Of a stretch of DNA of 64,000 nt, positions 40,296 to 49,384 are shown piece by piece. The notes beneath the pieces are model-generated. The model worked only from the letters and a program-made list of their open reading frames with translations, was not told the DNA's origin and ran no database searches. Within the stretch, counting starts at the first letter, position 1, and each line of letters begins with the position of its first letter. The DNA is taken from contig NZ_CP022989.1 of assembly GCF_002278075.1 (NCBI RefSeq), forward strand, positions 2,294,001 to 2,358,000, given 5' to 3'. This DNA comes from Paraburkholderia aromaticivorans (GTDB lineage Bacteria > Pseudomonadota > Gammaproteobacteria > Burkholderiales > Burkholderiaceae). The position numbers and the translations under genes are program-made.

Positions 40296-40551
40296 AGAAA
40301 TTCCTTACAAATAACGGAAAGGGACGTGAAGTGAGGTCACGTCGTGTCCTGATTGGGCGTCTTATAGCACACCGGGTTCCCGGGGCCCGATTGCAGGGCG
40401 CGTGCCAGACATGGCTGGGCGAGGGAGACGGACACCTGTCGAGGCGAGCGCCAGAGGCGGAACAGCGCCGGCGCCAGACACGCATAGGCGGACCGCGCAG
40501 GCCGGATGGCAGCTGGCGACGGACCCGCCGGTCCGCGCTTCCGGCCGGCCG

Positions 40552-41265
40552 CTAGCGCGGCGGCAGCGCCCGCGACGGATCGATCGAACGACCCTGATAG
40601 CGCAGTTCGAAGTGCAGCATCACTCGGTCGGTATCAGTGTCGCCCATTTCGGCGATTTTCTCGCCGCGCGCGACCGATTGGCCCTCCTTCACCAGCAGCA
40701 GGCGGTTGTGCGCGTAGGCGGTCAAATACTCGGCGTTGTGTTTGAGAATCAACAGGTTGCCGTAGCCGCGCAGGCCGTTGCCCGCGTAGACGACCGTACC
40801 AGGCGCCGCAGCGACGACGGGCGTGCCCGCTGCCGCCGAAATATCGATGCCTTTCGAATTGGCGCCGTCGAAACGGCGGATGACCGTGCCGTCGGCGGGC
40901 CACACCAGCGAGATCGTCGAAGCCGGCGCCGCCGACGGCGCGCTGTCGGCGGGCGCTGGGCGCGGCGCGGGGGAAGCAGCGCTGCCGCTGCCGCCGCTGC
41001 GCACGGCGCCACTGGTCGACGCGGCGCCGCCCGGCGGCGCGACGCGCAGGACCTGGCCGACCTCGATGCTGTCCGGATTGGTCAAATTGTTCCAGCGCAC
41101 GATGCTTTGTACCGATTGCCGGTTACTGCGCGCGATCTTCGACAGCGTATCGCCTTGTTCCACGCGATAGAACCCCGGCCCGACCGGCGCTGACCCGCAC
41201 GCGGCGAGCAGTGCCACCAACGACGCGCACGCGAGCCGTTTCATCATTCTTCTTGTGTTGAGCAT
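40552..41265 (-). CDS. LysM/M23 peptidase-like lipoprotein (NlpD type)
   Basis: A 237-residue envelope protein. A lipoprotein signal (LVALLAAC) precedes one LysM domain (YRVEQGDTLSKIARSNR to VGQVLRV), a Pro/Ala/Ser-rich linker, and a C-terminal M23 domain with KGIDISAAAGTPVVAAAPGTVVY and LHFELRYQGRSIDP. In active M23 enzymes the first motif is HxxxD; here it reads KGIDI and the final HxH reads LHF. The zinc site therefore looks incomplete, as in NlpD/EnvC-type activators of amidases. Start taken at 41265 after GAGG; 41247 or 41244 is also possible. Confidence 0.88.
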   Translation of the reverse strand: MLNTRRMMKRLACASLVALLAACGSAPVGPGFYRVEQGDTLSKIARSNRQSVQSIVRWNNLTNPDSIEVGQVLRVAPPGGAASTSGAVRSGGSGSAASPAPRPAPADSAPSAAPASTISLVWPADGTVIRRFDGANSKGIDISAAAGTPVVAAAPGTVVYAGNGLRGYGNLLILKHNAEYLTAYAHNRLLLVKEGQSVARGEKIAEMGDTDTDRVMLHFELRYQGRSIDPSRALPPR

Positions 41266-41473
41266 TGGACCTCGCAAAGCGCTGCCGCGCGCCGATCCCG
41301 ATCACGCGGCAGGTAGATGCAAAGCGACCGATTCTAACGGTTTTGCGTTGCAGCAGACGAAAAGCGGGCAGCGCGACGGTCTCGCGCGGGGCGGCGTGCG
41401 GCGAAATGCAGCGAAATTCGTGGCGAAAGCCCGCTGCGAATCCTGCGGCGGGCCTCCGTGGCAATTCCCGCGA

Positions 41474-42382
41474 TCAACCCAGCTTGTCGACGGAAATACG
41501 CAGCGCCGCGACCTCGGTTTGCCCCGGTTCCAGCCAGCGCAAACCCATGCCGTTGTGAATCGCGTCCGGCAGGCCGAGCCACGGCTCGACACAGTAGAAG
41601 TCCGACTCCGCCGCTTCCGTCCACGTTGTCACGGCGTACCAGGGTATCGAGCCCGGCCTTTGCAGATCGATCGTGACGACCCTGTTCAGACCCGGCGCGA
41701 TGAGGCGCACCGGTTGATCCGGCGTCCCGGCGAGGCAATGGAAGCGGTCGTGAATACGCGCCTCGTCTAGCGTGTAGCGCGCTTCGCCGGGCTCGGCGGC
41801 GCTGATCGAACCGTCGTCCTGCTGATAGCGCCGTTCGGTGCGCGGCAACTCCAGCGCGGTCTCGGCGCGCTGTGTGTGCGGCAACGTGAAGTAGAAGTGG
41901 TGACCGGCGTAGTAGGGCAGGCGCGCGTCGCCGGTATTGGTGGTGGTGAAAGTGACGTCGAGCGTGCGCGCATCGGCGAGGCTGTACGCGGTCTCGAAAC
42001 GGAAGCCGAACGGATAGCCGTGGCGGGTCGCCTTGCTATCGGTGAGAATCAGGCGCAGCCCGGCGCCGTGCACGTCGGCGTGGGCATCGAACGGCAGGTC
42101 GCGCGCGAAGCCGTGCATCGGCAGTTCGCGCACCGTGCCTTTGGCGTCGCGCCAGTAGCCGATCTTGCCGTCCACCCTGTGCCGGCCGAGGAACGGGAAC
42201 AGCAGCGGATTGCCGCCGCGGATCCGCGCGGGCTGGCTCCAGTCGGCGTGCTCCGGCCAGTAAATGACCGCTTCGCCGTCGATCGTCCATGACATCAAAC
42301 GGCCGCCGGCTTGCGGGGCGAAACGGAGCACGGACGCGTCCTGGTCGATCTCGAGAATGTCCTGTTGCGGGGAGAGGGGCAT
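41474..42382 (-). CDS. aldose 1-epimerase family protein
   Basis: A 302-residue beta-sandwich protein of the galactose mutarotase group. FPFLGRHRVDGK, the catalytic-type histidine region PMHGFAR and AGHHFYFTLP, and the C-terminal VEPWLGLPDAIHNG carrying the base glutamate are present. Such enzymes interconvert sugar anomers or sugar-6-phosphate anomers; the substrate here is unknown. The start at 42382 (MPLSPQQD) has GGGG-type purines upstream, while the open frame upstream of it looks non-coding. It stands alone between the M23 gene and a microprotein. Confidence 0.85.
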   Translation of the reverse strand: MPLSPQQDILEIDQDASVLRFAPQAGGRLMSWTIDGEAVIYWPEHADWSQPARIRGGNPLLFPFLGRHRVDGKIGYWRDAKGTVRELPMHGFARDLPFDAHADVHGAGLRLILTDSKATRHGYPFGFRFETAYSLADARTLDVTFTTTNTGDARLPYYAGHHFYFTLPHTQRAETALELPRTERRYQQDDGSISAAEPGEARYTLDEARIHDRFHCLAGTPDQPVRLIAPGLNRVVTIDLQRPGSIPWYAVTTWTEAAESDFYCVEPWLGLPDAIHNGMGLRWLEPGQTEVAALRISVDKLG

Positions 42383-42649
42383 GGTCGATGGGCTGATGGG
42401 TAAGGGGTTGATGGCGGATAAAGCGGTTCCGAAGGCGGCGCGATCGCGGCTTGGAGCGACGGTGAACGACAGTGAGCGTCGGAGATTTGCCGCGCGGCGC
42501 GCCGCCAAAGCAACGATTTTGCGCTGCTTTCCGCTACGGGGAAACCCTTCTGGGGAAATTGCGGGTGTCGCGCAAGGGCCATCCTTCTGATAATTCGTTT
42601 GACTGCCGGGTAACTTCGACCACCGGGCAAGATCGGCTCAGGAGGCTGT

Positions 42650-42736
42650 ATGGATCTCGCAATGGCAATGGGTGTGGCGTTATTCGGCATGTTCGCGGCA
42701 AGCACGGTCTACTTTTTCTACAAGCTCGAGCGCTGA
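42650..42736 (+). CDS. 28-residue membrane microprotein
   Basis: ATG at 42650 is preceded by AGGAGG at an ideal five-base spacing. The peptide starts MDLAMAMGVALFGMF, forms one hydrophobic helix and ends YFFYKLER. The length and pattern (helix followed by a short positively charged end) resemble small bacterial inner-membrane peptides. No family was recognised. The flanking gaps (42383-42649 and 42737-42929) show nothing else. Confidence 0.65.
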   Translation: MDLAMAMGVALFGMFAASTVYFFYKLER

Positions 42737-42929
42737 TTCGGGTCGCCGGATTGCCTTCGTTGCTTCCCCTTCGATAGGCGTCTTGCCGAAGACTGGTCTG
42801 CTCAGCGCACATTTCGTTGTGCCGATTGCTGGGGCCGCCATCCACGCCGCCCATTCGTTTTCTGCCGCGTAACAACGGTTTCGAGTTGTGACGCGACGCA
42901 CAATATTTCCTCGAACTCCATTCAAACGC

Positions 42930-42958
42930 TTGGCGCTGACATTGCAGCCAGGCATAAT
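42930..42958 (+). promoter_or_regulatory. uppP promoter
   Basis: TTGGCG (42930-42935) and CATAAT (42953-42958) with a 17-bp spacer, 78 bp before the uppP GTG. Confidence 0.5.
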
Positions 42959-43035
42959 CGGTGCGCCTTTGACGCGCCCGCAGAGCCTTAGCCGGCGCGC
43001 TAGTCCATGACATTTTCCTTACAAGGACCCGCCGC

Positions 43036-43866
43036 GTGAACCTGTCGTTTCTCATCTTCCTGAGCGTGCTGCAAGGCGTCACCGAACTGTTTCCGGTGAG
43101 CAGCCTCGGCCACACGTTGCTCGTGCCCGCCCTGTTCGGTATGCATATCGACAAACACGCGCCGCAATTGCTGCCGTTCCTCGTCGCACTGCATCTCGGC
43201 ACGGCGTTCGCGCTGCTGTGGTATTTCCGCAAGCGCTGGTGCGCGCTGGTGCGCGGTTTCTTCGCGTCGTTCGGCGGCCGCCGTAACGACGACGCGCACA
43301 TGATGTGGGCGCTCATTATCGGCACGATTCCGGCGGGTCTCGTCGGGCTGCTGCTGGAAAAGCGGCTGGAGCGGATTTTCCACGACTTGCGGATCGTGGC
43401 GATCGCGCTGATCGTCAACGGTGTGCTGCTGTGGTTCGGCGACCGCCTGCAGCGCAAGCGCGCGCATCAGGCGCCGGAGAAGCTGAGTTTCGGTCAGGCG
43501 TTTTTTGTCGGTCTCGCGCAGATCGGCGCGCTGATTCCGGGCTTCTCACGCAGCGGTCTGACGATGATCGCCGGCAATGCGGCCGGTCTGACGGCGGAGA
43601 AGGCGGCGGAGTTTTCATTTCTGCTCGGCACGCCGATTATTTTCGCGGCTGGCGTGCTCGAGTTGCCGAAGCTCTTTCATGCGCCCGGCCAGCTCGCGGA
43701 CGCGTTGCTTGGTGGCGTGCTCACCGCGATCGCCGCGTATCTCAGCGTGCGTTTCCTGATGCGCTATTTCGAAGGCCGCGGACGTCTGGCTTCGTTCGGC
43801 GTGTATTGCGTGATCGCGGGTATCGTGTTCCTCGGCTGGTTCGTGCTGCATCCGCAACCGGTCTGA
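43036..43866 (+). CDS. uppP: undecaprenyl-diphosphatase (BacA/UppP)
   Basis: A 276-residue inner-membrane enzyme that recycles undecaprenyl pyrophosphate to the monophosphate carrier for peptidoglycan and other glycans; it also confers bacitracin tolerance. The (E/Q)xxxE motif is Q13-GVT-E17 in [15 protein letters not shown], and the second signature is [14 protein letters not shown]. About eight helices are predicted. It starts with GTG at 43036. The motif variant VSSLGH (instead of the common ISSTGH) suggests a second-type paralogue; whether the genome has another copy cannot be seen here. Confidence 0.93.
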   Translation: MNLSFLIFLSVLQGVTELFPVSSLGHTLLVPALFGMHIDKHAPQLLPFLVALHLGTAFALLWYFRKRWCALVRGFFASFGGRRNDDAHMMWALIIGTIPAGLVGLLLEKRLERIFHDLRIVAIALIVNGVLLWFGDRLQRKRAHQAPEKLSFGQAFFVGLAQIGALIPGFSRSGLTMIAGNAAGLTAEKAAEFSFLLGTPIIFAAGVLELPKLFHAPGQLADALLGGVLTAIAAYLSVRFLMRYFEGRGRLASFGVYCVIAGIVFLGWFVLHPQPV

Positions 43867-43922
43867 CGACGTTCGCCCTGTTCGCAGCGTGCTGGCGGGC
43901 AGGGAGCGATCGGTTATAATCC

Positions 43923-43958
43923 GGGCCCGGCTCGACCTGCCGGGCCCGTTGTTTTTTT
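43923..43958 (+). terminator. uppP terminator
   Basis: An 8-bp stem (GGGCCCGG / CCGGGCCC) with a 9-nt loop, then GTTG and T7, about 55 bp after the uppP stop. The remainder up to the tRNA (43959-44173) holds no gene. Confidence 0.8.
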
Positions 43959-44173
43959 ACGTGTCAGGACGTGCCAGGGCGCCTGGGCCGAGCCGAGGCA
44001 GTCAGTCCGTACGCGTGGGTGGTGTAGGTGGATTTCCTGTCTCCCTCACGGTCAGTTAGAATTTCGGTATTCCACGAACCTTGTGGCTTGCCGGGCACAG
44101 GGTCCCATGCCCGAGAGCGGGTTCTCATTGCGGGCGATGCATGCCGTGTGCGGTTGCATCGTCTCACTTCAAT

Positions 44174-44247
44174 ACGGCAGTAGCTCAGCTGGATAGAGCA
44201 TCGGCCTTCTAAGCCGAGGGTGGGGGGTTCGAGTCCCTCCTGCCGTA
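44174..44247 (+). tRNA. tRNA-Arg (anticodon TCT)
   Basis: ACGGCAG pairs with CTGCCGT, the D arm is GCTCAGCTGGATAGAGC, and the anticodon loop CTTCTAA gives TCT. The T arm is GGGGGTTCGAGTCCCTC, and the discriminator base is A. CCA is not encoded (CTT follows), unlike the tRNA-Val and tRNA-Pro genes in this window. No integrase or duplicated tRNA end is visible nearby. Confidence 0.95.
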
Positions 44248-44351
44248 CTTCTCATGTTTGCGATTGCGCACGCCACGTGGCGTGCCGCGGCTCGCGCCGG
44301 CCTCACGCCGGCACGTGGCGAGCGTCGCGCACCGTTTCTGCCGCGTCGTGC

Positions 44352-44735
44352 TCAGGCTGCCGGTTTCACGTCGATCGAATCGACGCGGTTCGGATAGAAC
44401 GCGAGGTGTTGCGCGATCTCCCTCACCGCCGCGTACGGCGACTCGTAAGTCCACACCGCATTGACCGTTCGCTCGCCGCCGAGGGGAATGCTGTAGTACG
44501 CGCAATCGCCTTTATACGGGCAGAAGGTTGTGTGATCGGTGCGCTCCAGCAGCGTCATCTCGACGTCGGTGCGCGGAATGTAATACACCGGCGGATACGC
44601 CGCCTCACGCAGCACCAGCGCCTTGCCCGTATCGGCGATCACTTTGCCGGCGACGGTCACGACCACGCGCGCGCTGGCCGGTTCGACCGTGATCGGATGA
44701 TCGGGACCGGGCACCTTGATGGTTCTTTCAGTCAT
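44352..44735 (-). CDS. DUF427 family protein
   Basis: A 127-residue soluble protein. VTVAGKVIADTGKALVLREAAYPPVYYIPRTDV and the signature TFCPYKGDCAYYSI define DUF427, a small all-beta family of unknown enzymatic role that is often near stress or redox genes. Start at 44735 (MTERTIKV). It appears monocistronic; the terminator of the downstream-facing phospholipase-type gene lies about 140 bp upstream. Confidence 0.88.
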   Translation of the reverse strand: MTERTIKVPGPDHPITVEPASARVVVTVAGKVIADTGKALVLREAAYPPVYYIPRTDVEMTLLERTDHTTFCPYKGDCAYYSIPLGGERTVNAVWTYESPYAAVREIAQHLAFYPNRVDSIDVKPAA

Positions 44736-44876
44736 GCTGTCGAACTCCTGAATGGGTGGGCAAGCTGCAATGCGTTGCGAAGCGAGTCGAACCGAACCGA
44801 GCCGCTATCGACGAGACGATTGCGTCCTGGCTCGAAGCATACGCCGCTCGTGAAAACGCGTCGCACGCCGCGACGC

Positions 44877-44903
44877 AAAAAAAAGGGCAGCCGAAGCTGC
44901 CCC
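44877..44903 (-). terminator. terminator of the AcpA-like gene
   Basis: Minus strand hairpin GGGCAGC-TTCG-GCTGCCC followed by T8, about 80 bp after the stop of the phosphoesterase gene. Confidence 0.85.
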
Positions 44904-44983
44904 GTCAAAGTCTCACCGTCCGGCGGACTGTTGCTTGATGCTGAACGTCGTCCGTCTGATAGCGAACGCGTTTTGTCGTTTGC

Positions 44984-46561
44984 TCACGGCCGGATGTTCA
45001 ACGCGGCCGTGAGATCGCCCATCGGTTTGCCGCCGTTGCTCGCCAGCGCCGCGTCGCGCGCCGCGATACCCGGCAGCGTCGGCAGCGAGAAGCGGTGCGT
45101 GATGAAACGCAGGATCGACGTGGTGTCGTACTGCGTGTGATCGACATAACCCTTCTTCGCGAACGGCGAGATGATCAGCGCCGGAATGCGCGTGCCCGGA
45201 CCCCAGCGGTCGGCCTTCGGCGGCGCCACGTGATCCCAGAAACCGCCGTTTTCGTCGTATGTCACGACGACCAGCATGTTGTTCCACTGCGGGCTCTTCT
45301 GCAGATGCGAAATCACGTCGGCGATGTGCTGGTCGCCCGAGGCCACGTCGGTGTAGCCCGGGTGTTCGTTCAGGTTGCCCTGCGGCTTGTAGAACGACAC
45401 TTGTGGCAGCGTGCCGCCGTCGATCGCCTTGATGAATTCCGAGCCGGCGAGGCCGCCGTCGAGCAGATGCTGCGAGCGGTTCGCGGTGCCCGGTGCGAGG
45501 TCGGCGAAATAATTGAACGGCTGGTGGTGCGGCTGGAAGTTCGGCGCAGACAGATTCGCACCGTAGATCACGTTCGACGTGCCGGTTTGCGCCGCCGACA
45601 CCGCCGCGCCCCACGCACCGCTGTACCACGCCCACGACACCTTCGCGTTGTTCAGCAGATCGCCGATATGCTGCTGGGTCTGCGCCGGCAGGGTAGTGGC
45701 CACGGCCGGATCGGCGAGATTCGCGTCGCCGCCCGACGCCGCCTTGTTGCCGCTCGGCTGATACGGCGGCTGCATGGTGTTGATCGCGTAGAAGTCAGGC
45801 GTGAGGTTGCCCGAATTCACATATTTGGGCGGGCCGCTCAGCGCCGAAGCCGGCGAGTTGGCCGCGAGCTTCAGCGTCACGCCGTCGCTTTCTACCGCCG
45901 AGATCGAACCGGCCGCCGGGCTCTTGTCCGCGTTCGGATAGGTCGGCGTGCACGCGCACACGAGCCACTGGTGGTTCAGGAACGAGCCGCCGAAGGCGCC
46001 CATGAAGAAGTTGTCGGCCAGCGTGTACTGCTGTGCGATTTTCCACAGCGGCAGCTTGTCGGCATTGAGCGTGTAGTGGCCCATCACGAGACCGCCCGAA
46101 TCCGCCCACGCGGCGAACTTGTCGTTCTTGCCGCCGTCGATCTGCATCTGGTTCTCGTAGAAGCGGTGATACAGGTCGCGCGTCGTGGCGCTGATCGGCG
46201 TGTTGAAGCCGTTCGGATCGTCGATCGCGAACGGGCTGTTCGGCAGATTTGCCGTCATGGCCTGCGTCACCACCGGCGTCACGCCGGTTTGCGTGAGACC
46301 GTTCCACACCTGCGGCAAGGTCGCGAGCGTCGTGCCGTTGCGGTCCACCTGGGTGGCGGAGGCCGCCGTCACGTTCTGCAGGCCGTTCGCGCCGGGGAAG
46401 TTGCCGTACAGATTGTCGAAGCTGCGGTTCTCCGCGTAAATCACCACGACCGTCTTGATCGAGGTGATGTCCGGCTGGGTGACTTCGCTGCCGCCGCACG
46501 CATACAGACTCAACGCTGCTGCGATCGCGATAGGCGTCGCGCAGATCAGTTTCTTGTTCAT
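44984..46561 (-). CDS. AcpA/phospholipase C-type phosphoesterase lipoprotein
   Basis: A 525-residue exported phosphoesterase (PF04185-type fold). The signal MNKKLICATPIAIAAALSLYAC gives a lipoprotein Cys22. Metal and catalytic segments typical of acid phosphatase AcpA and bacterial phospholipase C are present: VVVIYAENRSFDNLYG, where the conserved Asn/Ser/Thr nucleophile region lies, and VVVTYDENGGFWDHVAPP near the C-terminus. It could release phosphate from organic esters or attack phospholipids; the sequence alone does not decide. It is divergent from a di-haem peroxidase gene, with a palindrome between them. I see no good Pho box upstream. Confidence 0.85.
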   Translation of the reverse strand: MNKKLICATPIAIAAALSLYACGGSEVTQPDITSIKTVVVIYAENRSFDNLYGNFPGANGLQNVTAASATQVDRNGTTLATLPQVWNGLTQTGVTPVVTQAMTANLPNSPFAIDDPNGFNTPISATTRDLYHRFYENQMQIDGGKNDKFAAWADSGGLVMGHYTLNADKLPLWKIAQQYTLADNFFMGAFGGSFLNHQWLVCACTPTYPNADKSPAAGSISAVESDGVTLKLAANSPASALSGPPKYVNSGNLTPDFYAINTMQPPYQPSGNKAASGGDANLADPAVATTLPAQTQQHIGDLLNNAKVSWAWYSGAWGAAVSAAQTGTSNVIYGANLSAPNFQPHHQPFNYFADLAPGTANRSQHLLDGGLAGSEFIKAIDGGTLPQVSFYKPQGNLNEHPGYTDVASGDQHIADVISHLQKSPQWNNMLVVVTYDENGGFWDHVAPPKADRWGPGTRIPALIISPFAKKGYVDHTQYDTTSILRFITHRFSLPTLPGIAARDAALASNGGKPMGDLTAALNIRP

Positions 46562-46707
46562 TTGATGTGGGTTCTCTCTCTCGCGTTGGGGACGGGCCGC
46601 GTGCACTACTTACACGGACGGCCGCCGGCGAAAGTTTCGCAAGGCAATTTGACAGAAAGATGTAATTAATTACGAATCGCTTCTTAAGTGAAAATGTCGT
46701 CGGCTGT

Positions 46708-46725
46708 ATGTCATTTAAACGACAT
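46708..46725. promoter_or_regulatory. palindromic operator candidate between AcpA-like and peroxidase genes
   Basis: ATGTCATTTAAACGACAT is an 18-bp palindrome with one mismatched pair, located in the 214-bp divergent region. ATGTCGT, a partial copy of one arm, lies 15 bp to the left. It could bind a dimeric regulator of both genes. Confidence 0.4.
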
Positions 46726-46775
46726 GCGGATGAAATACGCTCGCGGACTTCACTATCGCAAACTCACCTTTTCAA

Positions 46776-48200
46776 ATGCGGCCAGGTCTGTCGGGGATTC
46801 GAAAAATGATGGCGGGGGTCGTCGAGGCGCGACGATGCGCCGGGCCCGTGGCGATGCGCATGCGGCTCGCGGCAGCGTTCGCGCTGACGGCCATGACCAC
46901 GATTCTTGCCGCGTGTGATGCGGGGGCGCCGGCTACGACCGCCGTCGCGAGCGAAGCGGCGAGCGCGGGCGCGTCGCATTCGTCCGTGCCGGGCGCCGCG
47001 TCGGCCGTGCAGGTCGCCGCCCATGAGGCGGGCCAATCCCGCGCGCAAGTCTACGAATCCGTGCGGCAGATGACAGCGCTCGGCAAGCAACTGTTTTTCG
47101 ATGCGTCGCTCTCCGGCTCGGGCAAGCTCGCTTGCGCGTCGTGCCACAGTCCGGACCATGCGTTTTCGCCGGCCAACGCGTTATCGGTACAACTGGGCGG
47201 CAGCGACATGCACCGCACCGGCATGCGCGCCGCGCCGACGCTCAAGTATCTGCAATCGGTGCCGGCGTTCGCCGAGCACTATCACGAGTCGGATGACGAA
47301 GGCGACGAAAGCGTGGACGCAGGACCCACAGGCGGCCTGACATGGGACGGCCGCGTCGACCGCGGCGGTGACCAGGCGCGCATTCCTTTGCTGTCGTCGT
47401 TCGAAATGGGCAGCACGCCGGCCAAGGTCACAGCGGCGGTGAAGGCCGCGCCGTATGCCGACGCTTTCCGCGCGGCCTTCGGCCAGCACGTTTTCGATAG
47501 CGACGACGCCACCTTCAAAGCCGTGCTGCAAGCACTCGAAACCTTCGAGCAGACGCCTGAAACCTTCTATCCGTACTCCAGCAAGTACGACGCGTATCTC
47601 GCGGGCAAGACACAGTTGACGCAAGCCGAACTTCGCGGCCTGCAACTCTTCAACGACGAAAAGAAAGGCAACTGCGCGAGCTGCCACATCAGCCAGCGCG
47701 CAAGGGACGGTGCACCACCGCAGTTCAGTGACTTCGGTCTGATCGCGATCGGCGTGCCGCGCAATCGCGCGCTGCCCGTGAATCGCGATCCGCATTTCTA
47801 CGACCTCGGCGCGTGCGGCCCGGAGCGCACGGATCTGAAGGGACGCGCCGAGTTCTGCGGCATTTTCCGCACACCGACGCTGCGCAACGTGGCGTTGAAG
47901 AAGAGCTTCTTCCACAACGGCATCTACCACTCGCTCGAGCAGGTGGTGCGTTTTTATGCGCAGCGCGACACGAACCCCGAAAAGTTCTATCCGGTGTCGA
48001 AAGGCAAAGTGCAGAAGTTCGACGATCTGCCGCAGCAGTATTGGGCCAATCTGAATACCGAGGCGCCGTTCGACCGCAAGCCGGGCGACAAGCCGGCACT
48101 CGACGAGGCTGAGATCAAGGACGTGGTCGCCTTCTTGAATACGCTGACGGACGGCTACAACGCGGGTGGCGGGGCGGTCAATTCAGTGGCCGCGAAATGA
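46776..48200 (+). CDS. di-haem cytochrome c peroxidase family protein
   Basis: Up to 474 residues. Two CxxCH haem-binding motifs, both CASCH, are at about residues 120 and 300 of this frame, as expected for the MauG/CcpA peroxidase family, which reduces hydrogen peroxide or modifies substrates in the periplasm. IFRTPTLRNVALKKSFFHNG is the conserved second-domain segment. A lipobox (TTILAAC) fits a lipoprotein whose real start would be the ATG at 46854; the first ATG at 46776 is given as the outer limit. An Asp/Glu-rich insert ESDDEGDESVD follows the first haem domain. The gene is divergent from the AcpA-like gene. Confidence 0.87.
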   Translation: MRPGLSGIRKMMAGVVEARRCAGPVAMRMRLAAAFALTAMTTILAACDAGAPATTAVASEAASAGASHSSVPGAASAVQVAAHEAGQSRAQVYESVRQMTALGKQLFFDASLSGSGKLACASCHSPDHAFSPANALSVQLGGSDMHRTGMRAAPTLKYLQSVPAFAEHYHESDDEGDESVDAGPTGGLTWDGRVDRGGDQARIPLLSSFEMGSTPAKVTAAVKAAPYADAFRAAFGQHVFDSDDATFKAVLQALETFEQTPETFYPYSSKYDAYLAGKTQLTQAELRGLQLFNDEKKGNCASCHISQRARDGAPPQFSDFGLIAIGVPRNRALPVNRDPHFYDLGACGPERTDLKGRAEFCGIFRTPTLRNVALKKSFFHNGIYHSLEQVVRFYAQRDTNPEKFYPVSKGKVQKFDDLPQQYWANLNTEAPFDRKPGDKPALDEAEIKDVVAFLNTLTDGYNAGGGAVNSVAAK

Positions 48201-48212
48201 AGCCCGCGAATT

Positions 48213-48280
48213 GAGGTCCGCGAAAAGAGGTCCGCGAAAAGAGGCCGCGAAAAGAGGCCGCGAAAAGAGGTCCGCGAAAA
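48213..48280. repeat. 13/14-bp tandem repeat after the peroxidase gene
   Basis: Five copies of GAGGTCCGCGAAAA or its 13-bp form GAGGCCGCGAAAA, in the order 14, 14, 13, 13, 14. The array starts 13 bp after the stop codon. Confidence 0.85.
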
Positions 48281-48348
48281 GAGGCAAGAGGCGAATCTCG
48301 GCGACGCGACGGTTGCTAGTGCCGGCGGAGTTAGCCGTGCAGGCCAAA

Positions 48349-48588
48349 TTAGTCGCCCACGCTCGCCAGCATGTAATAGCAGCCGGCGAGCAGCCACGCG
48401 AACGACACGAGCAGGCAGGCGATGCCGGCGCGCGTCAGCAGATTCGGCCAGCGAGCGCGAGGCAACGCATCCATCCGCACGATCGGCCGTGCAAGTCCCG
48501 GATCGCGGCGAAAAGCAACCGGCACGAGCGCGACGCAAAGCAGCGCCAGCGCGGCAGCGAAGATTTCCAGGGTGGATAGCATGTGCAT
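48349..48588 (-). CDS. small two-helix membrane protein
   Basis: A 79-residue protein of unknown function. The first helix is LEIFAAALALLCVALVPVAF, then a charged loop (RRDPGLARPIVRMDALPRARWP), then a second helix with Cys residues (IACLLVSFAWLLAGCYYML). The start is one of two nearby ATGs (48588 or 48582), and neither has a strong ribosome site. The open frame continues 61 codons further upstream without protein-like character. Confidence 0.55.
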   Translation of the reverse strand: MHMLSTLEIFAAALALLCVALVPVAFRRDPGLARPIVRMDALPRARWPNLLTRAGIACLLVSFAWLLAGCYYMLASVGD

Positions 48589-48888
48589 GGCTCGATGTGT
48601 GGCGCGTAGCTTGATCGCCGCGAAAGTGCAGGAGGCCATGTTACGAAAGCGTCTTACCATTCGAAATGGGACGCGTCCTAAAATTGCCGATGCGCGCCAT
48701 ATGCGCGAGCGCGAGATTCGCCGAGAAATGCGCGCCGCATACGCGGCGCACGGACGTTTGCCCCAGCGCACAGCTCAGCCGTTTCGCGAGCTCACATCGA
48801 GAGCGACATGCTATGCTTTTGGGGTCCAGATCACGAGATGCCCTGAGCGCGCTCGAGACCGTCCGAACACTTTCGAGGAGAACCCTTC

Positions 48889-49278
48889 ATGTCGATGCGA
48901 ACCCGTGTCCTGTGTCATCTGACCGCCGGCAGCCTGCTGCTGGGTGGCGCGATCGGCGCGCAAGCAGCGAACCTCGGTTTTCTGAACGACACACCGCTCA
49001 GTTACATGAAGCAACGCGACATCGACTCGGTCAAGCAGGCGGTCCTCTCCGCACTGAACGACAAACAGGACGGCGAAACCGCGAACTGGGTCAACGAAGG
49101 CACCGGCAACAGCGTGAAGATCGACGCCGCAATCACGTTGGCCAGCACGGCCAAAGACGGCGCGCGCACCTGCCGCGACGTCGGCGTCGTGCTGAGTGCC
49201 AAGGGGCAATCCATGAACCTGCGCCCGCAATTCTGCAAGCAGGGTAGCGGCGCGTGGCAATTGCAGAAAAAGCGTTGA
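48889..49278 (+). CDS. periplasmic protein with 17-kDa surface antigen-like domain
   Basis: A 129-residue secreted protein. The signal peptide ends AQAA at about residue 26. The remainder (SALNDKQDGETANWVNEGTGNSV and ARTCRDVGVVLSAKGQ, ending FCKQGSGAWQL) resembles the RT0821/Lpp0805 or 17-kDa antigen C-terminal domain, with two cysteines that could form a disulfide. AGGAG lies about nine bases before the ATG. Function unknown. It is followed by a Nudix gene in the same direction after 106 bp. Confidence 0.75.
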   Translation: MSMRTRVLCHLTAGSLLLGGAIGAQAANLGFLNDTPLSYMKQRDIDSVKQAVLSALNDKQDGETANWVNEGTGNSVKIDAAITLASTAKDGARTCRDVGVVLSAKGQSMNLRPQFCKQGSGAWQLQKKR

Positions 49279-49384
49279 CCATGCGGGCCGTCATGGCTGC
49301 GCGCGTGCGCTTGCTGACGGAGCGGCTCGAAGCCCTGCGTGCGTGGCGCTGCTCGTGTTTGCGTTTGCGTGAAGCGGAGCCGCG

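Noticed and set aside
44174..44247. tRNA-Arg as an integration site of a genomic island
   Set aside because: No integrase gene and no repeated tRNA 3' end were seen downstream; the following genes look like ordinary chromosome.
46562..46690. Pho box upstream of the AcpA-like gene
   Set aside because: Only one CTGTCAA half-site is found on the minus strand; the second half matches poorly (about 8 of 14 overall).
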